Shown: piece after piece, positions 26,965 to 36,706 of the stretch | Layout: every line of letters begins with the position of its first letter | Numbering within the stretch: the stretch's first letter is position 1 | NCBI RefSeq assembly: GCF_001651855.1 | Contig: NZ_LNQC01000036.1 | Location: 1-64,000 of the forward strand | Direction: 5' to 3' | Source of the DNA: Sinorhizobium americanum | GTDB taxonomy: Bacteria > Pseudomonadota > Alphaproteobacteria > Rhizobiales > Rhizobiaceae | DNA length: 64,000 bases | The notes under the pieces: generated by a model | The model's database searches: none | What the model was told of the DNA's origin: nothing | The model's input: the letters and a program-made list of their open reading frames with translations, nothing else | Position numbers and translations under genes: made by a program

Positions 26965-28583
26965 TGTCGATGAGCAAGCATATTTCGCCGGCAGAAGCGG
27001 CTGCAATGATCCCGGACGGAGCCGTCGTTTCGGTCTCCTCCTCCAGCGGTCTCGGCTGCCCGGACCTGATGCTGAAGGCGATCGGCGAGCGCTTCGAGGC
27101 GACCGGCCACCCGCGCGATCTGACGACCCTGCACCCGATCGCCGCCGGCGACATGAGCGGCATCAAGGGGGTCGATTACATCGCCAGGAAGGGTCTGCTG
27201 AAGAGGATCATCGGCGGCTCCTATCCCTCCGGACCGTCGAGCGCCGAGCCGCCTTTGATCTGGCAGATGATCGGCGCCGATGAAGTCGCGGCCTACAACA
27301 TCCCCTCCGGGATTCTCTTCGACATGCATCGCGAGGCGGCGGCGAAGCGTCCGGGCGTGATGACCAAGGTCGGGCTTGATACTTTCGTCGACCCGTCGCG
27401 CGAAGGCTGCGCCATGAACGCCTCCGCGGCGAGCGAACCGGTGGTGAAGAAGATTTCCTTCGAGGGCGAGGACTGGCTCTATTTCAAGGCGATCGCCCCT
27501 GAGGTGGCGATCATCCGGGCGACGACGGCGGACGAGCGCGGCAATCTGACCTACGAGCATGAAGGCGCCTATCTGGGCGGCCTCGACCAGGCGCTCGCCG
27601 CCCGCAACAATGGCGGCATCGTCATCGCCCAGGTGAAGCGCATTGCCAAGGAAGGTTCGTTCAAACCCCACGACGTGCGGGTGCCGGGCGTCCTCGTCGA
27701 TTATGTCATCGTCGATCCGGATCAAAGGCAGACGACCCAGACGCTCTACGATCCGGCGATCTCCGGCGAGATCTTCCGGCCGCTCGACAGTTTCCGCGTC
27801 CCGGAATTCAACATCCAGAAGGTGATCGCCCGCCGCGTCGCGCAGGAGCTCGAAGCGGGCAGCGCCGTCAATCTCGGCTTCGGCATTTCCGCCAACGTGC
27901 CCCGTATCCTGCTGGAAGAGGGGCTGCATGGTGCCGTCACCTGGGTGATCGAGCAGGGCGCGGTCGGCGGCGTGCCGCTCCTGGACTTCGCCTTCGGGTG
28001 TGCCTCCAATGCCGACGCCTTCATGCCGTCGCCCTATCAGTTCACCTATTTCCAGGGTGCAGGCTTCGACGCGTCGCTGCTCTCCTTCCTGGAGATCGAC
28101 CGCAGCGGCTCGGTCAACGTGTCGAAGCTCAGCTTCCGCCCGCATGTGACGGCCGGCGCCGGCGGCTTCGTCGACATCACCGCGCGGGCTAAGAAGATCG
28201 TATTTTCCGGCATGTTCAATGCCGGCGCGAAACTCGGCGTGGCCGACGGCCGGCTGGTCATCGAGAAGGAAGGCAAGCTCAAGAAGCTCGTCAACAAGGT
28301 CGAGCACGTCACCTTCTCCGGCCGCCGGGCCATCGAGCAGGGGCAGGACATCACCTATGTCACCGAACGCAGCGTCATGAAGCTGAGGCCGGAGGGCCTC
28401 GTGCTCACCGAGATCGCGCCGGGCGTCGACCTTGAGGCGCATATCCTCGACCAATCTGAATTCCCGCTGATGGTCTCCGACAGGCTGAAGGTGATGGACG
28501 CGGCGCTGTTTCATGAAGCGCCGATCGGCCTGACGTTGCCGGCGAAGCCGCGGCGCGAGATCACGGGAGGCGTCAATGGCTGA
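26964..28583 (+). CDS. Acyl-CoA:carboxylate CoA-transferase (fused alpha-beta, YdiF/propionate type)
   Basis: A 539-residue family I CoA-transferase with alpha and beta halves in one chain. Seen: an N-terminal half with PDGAVVSVSSSSGLGCPDLM, a C-terminal half with NLGFGISANVPRILLEEG, and the catalytic Glu in TWVIEQGAVGGVPL, the YdiF-like form. It moves CoA between a donor acyl-CoA and an organic acid, forming an enzyme glutamyl-CoA intermediate. The start ATG 26964 overlaps the previous stop (TGATG); ATG 26970 is also possible. It is followed by a crotonase gene overlapping by 8 bases, suggesting that the pathway activates an acid to its CoA ester and then hydrates or isomerises it. Confidence 0.9.
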
Positions 28584-29355
28584 CGAACGCATCCGCGTCG
28601 AGATCGACGGCGCGATCGCGACGATGACCGTCGCGCGACCGGAAAAACTCAACGCCTTCGACATCGACATGTTGAAGGCGCTGGCCTCGGTCTGTGACAC
28701 GGTCGAAGCCAATCGGGACGTGCGCGTCGCGATTCTCACCGGCGAGGGCAAGGCCTTTTCCGCCGGCGGCGACATCAAGGCCTGGGGCGGCATGGAGCCT
28801 GCCGCCTTCGGCCATGACTGGGTGCGCTTCGGTCACCGCGTCTTCGAACGGCTGGCGACGCTGCGCATGCCGGTGATTGCGGCGCTCAACGGCCATGCGC
28901 TCGGTGGCGGTCTCGAACTCGCGGCGGCGGCGGATATCCGCATCGCTGAAAAACAGGTGAAGATCGGCCTGCCCGAAACGAGTCTTGGCATGGTGCCCGG
29001 CTGGTCCGGCACGCAGCGCCTCATCTCGCGCTTCGGCGCGCAGATCGTGCGGCGCATGGTGCTCGGCGGCGAGATGTTCACGGCGGAGGAGGCGAGGGCC
29101 GAAGGCCTCGTCGATGCCGTGGTCGAGACCGGCACTGTCATGGCCGCGGCGCGGGATTATGCCGCGCGGATCGCAAGTCGCGGTCCGGCGGCGCTCGAAA
29201 TATCGAAACTGATGATCGCCTCGGCGAACGGCGAGGACAGGGGCGCGGCGGTCGAGGCGCTGGGCTCGATCCTCGTCGCCAAGACCGGCGACCTGAAGGA
29301 AGGCGTGGCCGCCTTCAGCGAAAAACGCGAAGCGCGCTTCAAGGGAGAATGGTGA
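28576..29355 (+). CDS. Enoyl-CoA hydratase/isomerase family protein
   Basis: A 259-residue crotonase-fold protein. The oxyanion-hole loop is GKAFSAGGDIKAWGG, the second is NGHALGGGLELAAAADIRIA, and a conserved acidic residue is in GLPETSLGMVPGWSGTQRL. The family hydrates enoyl-CoAs, isomerises or dehydrates, so the exact reaction is open. Start ATG 28576 overlaps the CoA-transferase gene by 8 bases and its stop overlaps the next start (TGATG). Presumed to act on the CoA ester produced by the preceding enzyme. Confidence 0.9.
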   Translation: MADERIRVEIDGAIATMTVARPEKLNAFDIDMLKALASVCDTVEANRDVRVAILTGEGKAFSAGGDIKAWGGMEPAAFGHDWVRFGHRVFERLATLRMPVIAALNGHALGGGLELAAAADIRIAEKQVKIGLPETSLGMVPGWSGTQRLISRFGAQIVRRMVLGGEMFTAEEARAEGLVDAVVETGTVMAAARDYAARIASRGPAALEISKLMIASANGEDRGAAVEALGSILVAKTGDLKEGVAAFSEKREARFKGEW

Positions 29356-30863
29356 TGACGGTTCTGCTGAGGCCGAAGCCGCTTGGCGACTACAAGGTCC
29401 GCGAATTCCGCATGCTGATCGACGGCCAATGGGTGGCCGGTGCCGAGGGCCGGACGATCGAGCGGGTCGCACCCGGTCACGGCGTCGTCGTCAGCCGCTA
29501 CCAGGCTGCGGCGAAGGCGGATGCCGAGCGGGCGATCGCCGCGGCGCGGCGCGCCTTCGACGGCGGCCCCTGGCCGCGCATGACGGCGTCCGAGCGGTCG
29601 CTCGTCCTTCTGCGCGCCGCCGACATGATTGCGGCGCGCGCCGACGAGCTCGCCTTTCTCGACGCGATCGAATCGGGCAAGCCGATCAGCCAGGCCAAGG
29701 GCGAGCTGGCGGGTGCCGCCGATATCTGGCGCTATGCGGCCGCCCTTGCCCGCGATCTTTCCGGCGATAGCTACAATACGCTCGGCGAGGGCACGCTCGG
29801 CGTCGTGCTGCGCGAGGCGATCGGTGTCGTGTCGATCATCACACCCTGGAACTTCCCGTTCCTGATCGTCAGCCAGAAGCTGCCCTTCGCGCTTGCTGCC
29901 GGCTGCACGACGGTGGTCAAGCCGTCGGAGCTCACCTCCGCCTCGACGCTCGTCCTCGGCGAGATCCTCGAAGCGGCGGGCGTGCCGGCGGGCGCCGTCA
30001 ACATCATTGTCGGCACCGGGCCGGAGGCCGGCGCGCCGCTCACCACCCATCCGGATGTCGATATGGTCTCCTTTACCGGCTCGACCGGGGTCGGACGGCT
30101 CACCATGGCGAATGCGGCACAGACCCTGAAGAAGGTGTCGCTCGAACTTGGCGGCAAGAACCCACAGATCGTCTTCCCGGACGCCAATCTCGACGAGTTC
30201 ATCGATGCCGCCGTCTTCGGCGCCTATTTCAATGCCGGCGAATGCTGCAATGCCGGCTCGCGGCTGATCCTGCATCGCGACATCGCCGAGGAAGTGACGG
30301 CGCGCATTGCCAGCCTCTCCGCCAAGGTCAAGGTCGGCGATCCGCTCGACCCGGAGACGCAGGTCGGCGCGATCATCACGCCGCAGCATCTCGAAAAGAT
30401 CGCCGGCTATGTAACTGCTGCCACAGGCGAGGGCGCCGCCGTCAGCCATGGCGGTGCGGCGCTCGATCTCGGCATCGGCCAGTTCATGGCGCCGACCGTT
30501 CTTTCGGCCGTGCGGCCGGAGATGGCGGTGGCGCGCGAGGAGGTTTTCGGACCGGTGCTCTCGGTGCTCACCTTCGAAACGGCCGAGGAGGCGATTCGCA
30601 TCGCCAATTCGATCGACTACGGCCTTTCGGCCGGGGTCTGGAGCCGCGATTTCGATACGTGCCTGACAATCGGGCGGCGCGTGCGCGCCGGCACGATCTG
30701 GATGAACACCTTCATGGACGGCGCCTCCGAACTGCCCTTCGGCGGCTATCGGCAGTCGGGGCTGGGCCGCGAGCTCGGGCGGCATGCGGTCGAGGACTAT
30801 ACTGAGACGAAGACGCTCAACATGCATCTCGGCCAGCGCACCAGCTGGTGGATGCCGCGCTGA
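29355..30863 (+). CDS. NAD(P)-dependent aldehyde dehydrogenase
   Basis: A 502-residue aldehyde dehydrogenase. Seen: cofactor segment GVVSIITPWNFPFLIVSQKL, catalytic Glu in VSLELGGKNPQIVF, catalytic Cys in NAGECCNAGSRL and the C-terminal FGGYRQSGLGRELG, as in betaine-aldehyde/gamma-aminobutyraldehyde-like enzymes. Substrate is not assigned. The start is ATG 29355, overlapping the previous stop, with AAGGGAGA 7 bases before it; the in-frame ATG 29349 is too close to that site. It is the last gene of the LacI-headed operon; no strong terminator is visible in the 120 bases after it. Confidence 0.92.
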   Translation: MTVLLRPKPLGDYKVREFRMLIDGQWVAGAEGRTIERVAPGHGVVVSRYQAAAKADAERAIAAARRAFDGGPWPRMTASERSLVLLRAADMIAARADELAFLDAIESGKPISQAKGELAGAADIWRYAAALARDLSGDSYNTLGEGTLGVVLREAIGVVSIITPWNFPFLIVSQKLPFALAAGCTTVVKPSELTSASTLVLGEILEAAGVPAGAVNIIVGTGPEAGAPLTTHPDVDMVSFTGSTGVGRLTMANAAQTLKKVSLELGGKNPQIVFPDANLDEFIDAAVFGAYFNAGECCNAGSRLILHRDIAEEVTARIASLSAKVKVGDPLDPETQVGAIITPQHLEKIAGYVTAATGEGAAVSHGGAALDLGIGQFMAPTVLSAVRPEMAVAREEVFGPVLSVLTFETAEEAIRIANSIDYGLSAGVWSRDFDTCLTIGRRVRAGTIWMNTFMDGASELPFGGYRQSGLGRELGRHAVEDYTETKTLNMHLGQRTSWWMPR

Positions 30864-30985
30864 GATCAGGATCGGGAGGCACTTCGGAGATGGGTTCGTT
30901 GGCCGGGTTCGCAGGGACGATGAAGTGGGAGGGGCTGATGCCGTGCCTTCTCGCTTCGGCCGCGCGCGAGTCAGGCCGCGCCGTC

Positions 30986-32044
30986 TCAGGGCACCTCGGC
31001 CGGCTTGAAGCGAAGCTCGGGGTCGAGCAGCAATTGCAACTCGCCGATATCGGTGCTGCCGCCGATGCGGCGCAGCAGGATGCGCCCCATGTGTTCGCCG
31101 GTTTCGGTCAGGTCCTCGTAGATCGTGTCGACCCGTGGCTGGATGGCGCCGAGCAGCGGCGACGTCTGCTTGGCGACGATGTCGTATTCGAGCCCGAGCG
31201 TCAGGCCGCAATCGCTCATGCCGGTGATCGTCGCCAGGGCGCAGACCTCGCCGCCACAGGTGAAGCCGTCCGGCGGATCCCCGTCGGCCTGGCGCTGGCG
31301 GATCCGATCGCGGATCGCGCCGGCCGGGCTGTCGAGATCAATGTCGGAAAGGATCTCGTAGGCGCAACCCGCCTCGCGTACAGCCGTCATGAAGCCGTGC
31401 AGGATGTGGCTGCTGAAGGTGAACCCGGCCGGACCGCTGATCAGCGCCGGCTTGCGTCGTCCCTTGGCGATCAACCGCCTCGTCGCCTCGTACGTGAAGG
31501 TGAAGTTGTCGTAGTCGACGAAGGGATGCGCCGTAGCGAGCTCGGTGCGGCCATGCGTGACGAAGGGAAAGCCGGTCTCCGAAAGCAGCTTGACGCGCGG
31601 GTCGAGCGGTTCGGTGCGCGAGAAGATCAACCCGTCGGCCATGCCGTTGCGGATGATGTAGTTCACCGCCTCGATATTCGCCGTGTCGTGGAAATTCGGC
31701 ATGACAATCAGGTGGTAGGCGGTGCCCTGCAAGGCCCGGGCGATGCCGGCCATGACGGAAGTGCCGTAGCCGAGGATCTCCTCGTGCGGCTCGAGCAGCA
31801 CGGCAATCACATTGGTGCGTCCGGTCTTCAGGCGCTGGGCAGCGCGGTCCGGCGAGTAGCCGATGTCGAGCGCCACCTGACGCACCCGCTGGCGCGTCTC
31901 GAGCGAGATCTGCGGCGCATCGGCAAGCGCCCGCGAGACCGTGGTGACGGCGAGACCGGTGATGTCGGCGATGGTGCGCAGGGTCGGCTTACCGCGTTTT
32001 TCCGTGGCACTTCCGGGGCGGACGAGTTTCGAAGGATCGGCCAA
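30986..32044 (-). CDS. LacI-family regulator of the sugar ABC transporter operon
   Basis: A 352-residue LacI/GalR regulator divergent from the ABC operon. HTH: KPTLRTIADITGLAVTTVSR, then SLETRQRVRQVALDIGYSPD; effector domain: NVIAVLLEPHEEILGYGTSV, ADGLIFSRTEPLDPR, FVTHGRTE. I chose TTG 32044, with AGGA upstream, because the longer frame from ATG 32116 has no ribosome site, adds 24 non-family residues and would put an operator only 4 bases from the start. Identical AACGTTTTAAAT sites lie at 32120 and at 32257 over the promoter of the binding-protein gene, suggesting it represses both itself and the transporter. Probable inducer: the imported sugar or its first product. Confidence 0.88.
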   Translation of the reverse strand: MADPSKLVRPGSATEKRGKPTLRTIADITGLAVTTVSRALADAPQISLETRQRVRQVALDIGYSPDRAAQRLKTGRTNVIAVLLEPHEEILGYGTSVMAGIARALQGTAYHLIVMPNFHDTANIEAVNYIIRNGMADGLIFSRTEPLDPRVKLLSETGFPFVTHGRTELATAHPFVDYDNFTFTYEATRRLIAKGRRKPALISGPAGFTFSSHILHGFMTAVREAGCAYEILSDIDLDSPAGAIRDRIRQRQADGDPPDGFTCGGEVCALATITGMSDCGLTLGLEYDIVAKQTSPLLGAIQPRVDTIYEDLTETGEHMGRILLRRIGGSTDIGELQLLLDPELRFKPAEVP

Positions 32045-32119
32045 ACGGATGCTTTCCTGCAAGCGGTCAAGAGCGGCATTTGTAACGTGACGCGAACCAA
32101 TAGGCAATCGTATCATGCA

Positions 32120-32131
32120 AACGTTTTAAAT
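32120..32131. promoter_or_regulatory. Operator-like site 1 upstream of the LacI-type regulator gene
   Basis: AACGTTTTAAAT here is repeated exactly at 32257, 137 bases away, and nowhere else that I noticed in the window. The core GCAAACGTTTT has the central CG and partial symmetry (AAACG/CGTTT) of LacI-family operators. It sits in the 5' region of the leftward regulator gene, consistent with autoregulation. Confidence 0.6.
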
Positions 32132-32236
32132 CGCTGTGTCGCTCGCGTGTTGCTGCGGTGCAGCATCGCCGACATGGCCTATAATGCAGGGAAATCAGTC
32201 GGTTTTGGTGGGAAGAGGGCGGAACAGGGCCCTCCG

Positions 32237-32268
32237 CTTGACTTGTGGTGATTTGTAACGTTTTAAAT
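32237..32268 (+). promoter_or_regulatory. Promoter and operator-like site 2 of the ABC operon
   Basis: CTTGAC (32237-32242) is a good -35 element. About 17-20 bases downstream, the AACGTTTTAAAT copy (32257-32268) overlaps where the -10 element (TTTTAA/TTAAAT) would be, the expected geometry for repression. The binding-protein ATG is 109 bases further on. Confidence 0.6.
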
Positions 32269-32376
32269 TGTGCGGCGGCGCATGCCGCAAGCCCAGGCTG
32301 CCCGAGGGAGTGGGCAGGCAATCCAAAAAGGCGGAAGGAATTTCCGCTTCGGTAACTTGCAAACGGGAGGAAAACG

Positions 32377-33621
32377 ATGCGCAAGTTGATGACGACGACG
32401 GCTGTTGCAGCATTGATGTTGGCGGCAACCGCCGCGCGTGCAGCAGAGAATGTGGAAGTGTTGCACTGGTGGACGTCAGGGGCCGAGGCCGGCGCACTTG
32501 ATGTCCTGAAAAAGGACCTGGAAGGCAAGGGCATCGGCTGGACCGATATGCCGGTCGCCGGCGGCGGCGGCACCGAAGCGATGACGGTGCTTCGCGCCCG
32601 CGTCACCTCCGGCAACGCGCCGACGGCGGTGCAGATGCTCGGCTTCGACATCCTCGACTGGGCCAAGGAAGGCGCGCTCGGTAACCTTGACGACATTGCC
32701 GCCAAGGAAGGCTGGGACAAGGTGGTTCCGACCGCGCTGCAGCAGTTCTCGAAATATGACGGCCACTGGATCGCCGCGCCGGTCAACGTCCATTCGACCA
32801 ACTGGGTCTGGATCAACAAGGCCGCTCTCGACAAGGCCGGCGGCAAGGAGCCGGCGAACTGGGATGAACTGATCGCGTTGCTCGATAAGTTCAAGGAGCA
32901 GGGAATCACCCCGATCGCCCACGGCGGGCAGGCGTGGCAGGATGCGACGATCTTCGACGCGGTCGTGCTTTCGCTTGGCAACGACGTCTACAAGAAGGCC
33001 TTTATCGACCTCGATCCGGCGACGCTCGGCGGCGACAAGATGAAGGAAGCCTTCGACCGGATGACGAAGCTTCGCTCCTATGTCGACGACAACTTCTCCG
33101 GCCGCGACTGGAATCTTGCTTCCGCGATGGTCATCGAGAACAAGGCCGGCCTGCAGTTCATGGGCGACTGGGCGAAGGGCGAGTTCCTGAAGGCGAAGAA
33201 GGTGCCCGGCACAGATTTCGTCTGCATGCGCTTCCCGGGAACACAGGGCTCCGTCACCTTCAACTCCGACCAGTTCGTCATGTTCAAGGTTTCCGACGAC
33301 AAGGTTCCGGCGCAGATGCAGATGGCCTCCGCCATCGAAAGCCCGACCTTCCAGTCGGCCTTTAACGTGGTGAAGGGATCCGTTCCGGCCCGCACCGACG
33401 TTCCGGACACGGACTTCGACGCCTGCGGCAAGAAGGGCATGAAGGACCTTGCCGAAGCCAATGCCAACGGCACGCTCATGGGTTCCATGGCGCATGGCCA
33501 CGCCAACCCGGCCGCCGTCAAGAACGCCATCTATGACGTGGTGACCCGCCAGTTCAACGGCGAGCTCAGCTCCGAAGAGGCGGTCAAGGAACTCGCCGCG
33601 GCGGTCGAGGCTGCGAAGTAA
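32377..33621 (+). CDS. Sugar ABC transporter periplasmic substrate-binding protein
   Basis: A 414-residue family 1 (CUT1) extracellular solute-binding protein. Signal peptide about residues 1-22 ([20 protein letters not shown], cleavage after ARA). The mature protein starts [18 protein letters not shown], the form of glucose/mannose-type binding proteins, with [20 protein letters not shown] and [20 protein letters not shown]. The specific sugar cannot be read out. GGAGG precedes the ATG. It is the first gene of the ABC operon; a 157-bp RIME-like element separates it from the permeases, probably allowing higher expression of this gene. LacI-type operator upstream. Confidence 0.93.
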   Translation: MRKLMTTTAVAALMLAATAARAAENVEVLHWWTSGAEAGALDVLKKDLEGKGIGWTDMPVAGGGGTEAMTVLRARVTSGNAPTAVQMLGFDILDWAKEGALGNLDDIAAKEGWDKVVPTALQQFSKYDGHWIAAPVNVHSTNWVWINKAALDKAGGKEPANWDELIALLDKFKEQGITPIAHGGQAWQDATIFDAVVLSLGNDVYKKAFIDLDPATLGGDKMKEAFDRMTKLRSYVDDNFSGRDWNLASAMVIENKAGLQFMGDWAKGEFLKAKKVPGTDFVCMRFPGTQGSVTFNSDQFVMFKVSDDKVPAQMQMASAIESPTFQSAFNVVKGSVPARTDVPDTDFDACGKKGMKDLAEANANGTLMGSMAHGHANPAAVKNAIYDVVTRQFNGELSSEEAVKELAAAVEAAK

Positions 33622-33634
33622 ACGAAAGCAGGGC

Positions 33635-33791
33635 CTGCCCCTCATCCGGCCTGCCGGCCACCTTCTCCCCGCGCGCGGGGAGAAGGGACAAGTGGCGAAG
33701 TCCGGCGCCCTCTGGCCTTTTGTGGTGGGGCGAGCCGCTACGCCCCGTCCCCTCTCCCCGCCTGCGGGGAGAGGGCTAGGGTGAGGGGCAG
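33635..33791. repeat. RIME1-like intergenic palindromic element
   Basis: A 157-bp mosaic bounded by 10-bp inverted ends (CTGCCCCTCA at 33635, TGAGGGGCAG at 33782). It contains two big palindromes: 33661-33686 (CCTTCTCCCC / GGGGAGAAGG around GCGCGC) and 33750-33775 (CCCTCTCCCCGC / GCGGGGAGAGGG, 2-base loop). This is the layout of the Rhizobium intergenic mosaic elements. It lies inside an operon, between the binding-protein and permease genes, where such hairpins commonly protect the upstream mRNA. Confidence 0.85.
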
Positions 33792-33829
33792 TCACGCGGC
33801 ACGAACGAAACGATACGGTGGTAACAAAC

Positions 33830-34708
33830 ATGGATAGCCGCACCCGGCTGCAGGAGCTTCTGCCAAAGCTCGTGCTCGCCCCCAGCTTTCTCATAGTTCT
33901 GGTGTTCGTCTACGGCTTCATCGTCTATACGGGCTTCCTGTCGCTGACGGACAGCAAGATGCTGCCGTCCTACAATTTCGTCGGCTTCTTGAACTACAGC
34001 AGGCTGTGGGCCCTGCCGCACTGGTGGCGGGCGGTCAGCAACCTGGCGATCTTCGCGACGCTCTATATCGTCATCTGCTCGGTGCTCGGCCTGGCGCTGG
34101 CGATCCTGCTCGACCAGAAGATCCGCGCCGAAGGGTTTCTCCGGCCGATCTATCTCTATCCGATGGCGCTCTCCTTCATCGTCACCGGCACCGCCTGGAA
34201 GTGGTTCCTCGACCCCGGCATCGGGCTTGAAAACACCATGCATCTCTGGGGCTGGGAGAGCTTCTCCTTCAACTGGATCAAGGACCGCAACTACGCCATC
34301 TATTGCGTCGTCATCGCCGCCGTCTGGCAGTCGACCGGCTTCATCATGGCGATGTTCCTCGCGGGCCTTCGCGGCGTCGACAACGAGATCATCAAGGCGG
34401 CTCAGATCGACGGGGCAACGACGCCGACCATTTACCGGCGGATCATCATTCCGCTGATGCGGCCGGTGTTCCTTTCCGCTTTCGTGGTGCTCGCCCACCT
34501 CGCCATCAAGGCCTACGACCTGATCATTGCCTTGACCGGCGGCGGACCGGGGCAGGCGACGGAGCTGCCGGCAACCTTCATGTATTCCTACACCTTCACG
34601 CGCAACCAGATGGCGATCGGCGCCTCGTCGGCGATCATCATGCTGGTGATGATCTTCTCGATCATCGTTCCCTATCTCTATTCCGAAATCCGGGGAGGAA
34701 AACGCTGA
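33830..34708 (+). CDS. Sugar ABC transporter permease 1 (CUT1, MalF/UgpA-like)
   Basis: A 292-residue inner-membrane permease with six predicted helices starting LVLAPSFLIVLVFVYGFIVY. The EAA loop, which contacts the ATPase, is IIKAAQIDGATTPTIYRRII followed by IPLMRPV. ATG 33830 is preferred over GTG 33818; neither has a strong ribosome site, perhaps because translation depends on the processed RIME-containing transcript. It overlaps the second permease gene by one base (TGATG). With the binding protein at 32377 and ATPase at 35594 it forms a complete sugar importer. Confidence 0.93.
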   Translation: MDSRTRLQELLPKLVLAPSFLIVLVFVYGFIVYTGFLSLTDSKMLPSYNFVGFLNYSRLWALPHWWRAVSNLAIFATLYIVICSVLGLALAILLDQKIRAEGFLRPIYLYPMALSFIVTGTAWKWFLDPGIGLENTMHLWGWESFSFNWIKDRNYAIYCVVIAAVWQSTGFIMAMFLAGLRGVDNEIIKAAQIDGATTPTIYRRIIIPLMRPVFLSAFVVLAHLAIKAYDLIIALTGGGPGQATELPATFMYSYTFTRNQMAIGASSAIIMLVMIFSIIVPYLYSEIRGGKR

Positions 34709-35589
34709 TGGGCGCTCCCAGTCCTGAGAACGTCATCTCGCACAACCACCTGACCCGGGCGCTGATCTACCTGGCGCTGATCCTCTTCGCGCTCTACTCG
34801 CTGCTGCCGCTCTACGTGATGCTGGTCAACTCGCTAAAACCGCTCGATGAAATTCGCCAGGGCGGCATGCTTAACCTGCCGCAAACCTGGACGATCGAGC
34901 CCTGGCTTTCGGCCTGGTCGACGGCGCAGATCGGCGTGCAGCCGACCGGCCTTCGGCCCTTCTTTATCAATTCGATCCTGATGGTCGTTCCAGCCGTCGC
35001 GATCTCGACGATCATCGGGGCGCTGAACGGCTACGTGCTGACGAAGTGGCGGTTCCCGGGGGCGAACATCTTCTTCGGCATGCTGCTCCTGTCCTGCTTC
35101 ATCCCCTTCCAGATCGTGCTGATCCCGATGGCGCGCATTCTGGGCATTCTTGGTATTGCGGGGTCGATCTGGGGGCTGATCCTCGTCCATGTCGTCTACG
35201 GCATCGGCTTCACGACGCTCTATTTCCGCAACTACTACGAGGCCTTCCCGACCGAGCTGGTGCGTGCCGCGCAGATCGACGGGGCGAGCTTCTTCCAGAT
35301 CTTCCGGCGGATTATGCTGCCGTCCTCCGGGCCGATCATCGTCGTCTCGGTGATCTGGCAGTTCACCAATATCTGGAACGACTTCCTGTTCGGCGCCTCG
35401 TTCTCCGGCCCCTATTCGACGCCGATGACGGTGGCGCTCAACAACCTGGTGAGCTCGTCGACAGGCGTCAAGGAATACAACGTCCACTTCGCGGGTGCGA
35501 TCCTCGCCGCCCTGCCAACGCTCATCGTCTATATCGTGTCCGGCCGCTACTTCGTCCGCGGGCTGATGTCCGGCGCCGTGAAAGGATAA
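34708..35589 (+). CDS. Sugar ABC transporter permease 2 (CUT1, MalG/UgpE-like)
   Basis: A 293-residue inner-membrane permease with six helices (LIYLALILFALYSLLPLYVM, INSILMVVPAVAISTIIGAL and further segments). The EAA loop is LVRAAQIDGASFFQIFRRIM followed by LPSSGP. ATG 34708 overlaps the stop of permease 1, with GGGGAGGAA upstream. The ATPase gene begins 4 bases after its stop. It pairs with permease 1 as a heterodimeric channel. Confidence 0.93.
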   Translation: MGAPSPENVISHNHLTRALIYLALILFALYSLLPLYVMLVNSLKPLDEIRQGGMLNLPQTWTIEPWLSAWSTAQIGVQPTGLRPFFINSILMVVPAVAISTIIGALNGYVLTKWRFPGANIFFGMLLLSCFIPFQIVLIPMARILGILGIAGSIWGLILVHVVYGIGFTTLYFRNYYEAFPTELVRAAQIDGASFFQIFRRIMLPSSGPIIVVSVIWQFTNIWNDFLFGASFSGPYSTPMTVALNNLVSSSTGVKEYNVHFAGAILAALPTLIVYIVSGRYFVRGLMSGAVKG

Positions 35590-35593
35590 GCCC

Positions 35594-36706
35594 ATGTCAT
35601 TCCTGAAAATCAGCAATCTGCGCAAATCATACGGCTCGCTGGAGATCCTGAAGGACATCAACATCGAGATCGAACAGGGCGGCTTCCTCGTGCTCGTCGG
35701 TCCCTCCGGCTGCGGCAAGTCCACGTTGCTCAACACGATCGCCGGGCTAGAGCCGATCACCTCGGGCGACATCGCTATCGATGGCCGCTCGGTTTCGGGG
35801 CTTCACCCGTCCAAGCGCGATATCGCCATGGTGTTCCAGTCCTATGCGCTCTATCCGAACATGACGGTCGCCGGGAACATCGCCTTCGGTATGGAAATCC
35901 GCGGCGTGCCGAAGGAGGAGCGCGACAAGGCGATCAAGCAGGTTGCCGACATGCTGCAGATCGGCCATCTGCTCGAGCGCAAGCCCGGCCAGCTTTCCGG
36001 CGGCCAGCGCCAGCGCGTCGCCATGGGCCGGGCCCTGGTGCGCGACCCGAAACTCTTCCTGTTCGACGAGCCGCTGTCGAACCTCGATGCGAAGCTGCGC
36101 GTCGACATGCGGACGGAAATCAAGCGCCTGCACCACCGCATGAAAACGACGATCGTCTATGTGACGCATGACCAGATCGAGGCGATGACGCTTGCCACCA
36201 AGATCGCCGTGTTGAAGGACGGCGTGCTGCAGCAGTTCGGAACGCCGGCCGAGATCTACAACAACCCGGCCAACATGTTCGTCGCGGATTTCATGGGCTC
36301 GCCGGCGATGAACCTGCTGAAGGCGCGGATCGAAACCGCCGGGGCAGAGGTCGCGGTCACGCTGGAGCGGCCGAATGCCGAGCCGCTGAAGCTCGCGGTA
36401 CCGCATGACGGTGCGCTCTCGGCCTATGCCGGCAAGGATGTCGTCTTCGGCATCCGTCCGGAGGCGCTGACCGATCCGGACGGCGCCGATCGCAACGCGA
36501 AATTCGTCGCCGAGGGCGATTGCCTGATCGAGGTCGTCGAACCGGCCGGCTCCGACACCTTCGCCGTCACCCGGCTCGGTGGCAAGGAAATCGTCGCACG
36601 GCTCCGGGCCGACGCCCGCATCGCGCCCGGCCAGACGTCACGGCTCACCTTCAATCTCGACAAGGCGGTATTCTTCGACCCTGAGAGCCAGATGCGGATC
36701 GCATGA
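35594..36706 (+). CDS. Sugar ABC transporter ATP-binding protein (UgpC/MsmK-type)
   Basis: A 370-residue ATPase with Walker A GPSGCGKST, signature LSGGQRQRVAMGRALVR, Walker B LFLFDEPLSNLD and switch His in TIVYVTHDQIEAMTLATKIA, followed by a C-terminal TOBE regulatory domain from about residue 240 (VFGIRPEAL). This is the MalK/UgpC type that energises CUT1 importers. The gene follows permease 2 by 4 bases and its stop overlaps the start of the GMC oxidoreductase gene (ATGA), which ties sugar uptake to that enzyme. Confidence 0.95.
   Translation: MSFLKISNLRKSYGSLEILKDINIEIEQGGFLVLVGPSGCGKSTLLNTIAGLEPITSGDIAIDGRSVSGLHPSKRDIAMVFQSYALYPNMTVAGNIAFGMEIRGVPKEERDKAIKQVADMLQIGHLLERKPGQLSGGQRQRVAMGRALVRDPKLFLFDEPLSNLDAKLRVDMRTEIKRLHHRMKTTIVYVTHDQIEAMTLATKIAVLKDGVLQQFGTPAEIYNNPANMFVADFMGSPAMNLLKARIETAGAEVAVTLERPNAEPLKLAVPHDGALSAYAGKDVVFGIRPEALTDPDGADRNAKFVAEGDCLIEVVEPAGSDTFAVTRLGGKEIVARLRADARIAPGQTSRLTFNLDKAVFFDPESQMRIA

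Noticed and set aside
33661..33775. Pair of strong hairpins considered as a CRISPR-like or terminator array
   Set aside because: Only two non-identical palindromes with no spacers, no T-runs and an overall RIME layout with inverted ends.
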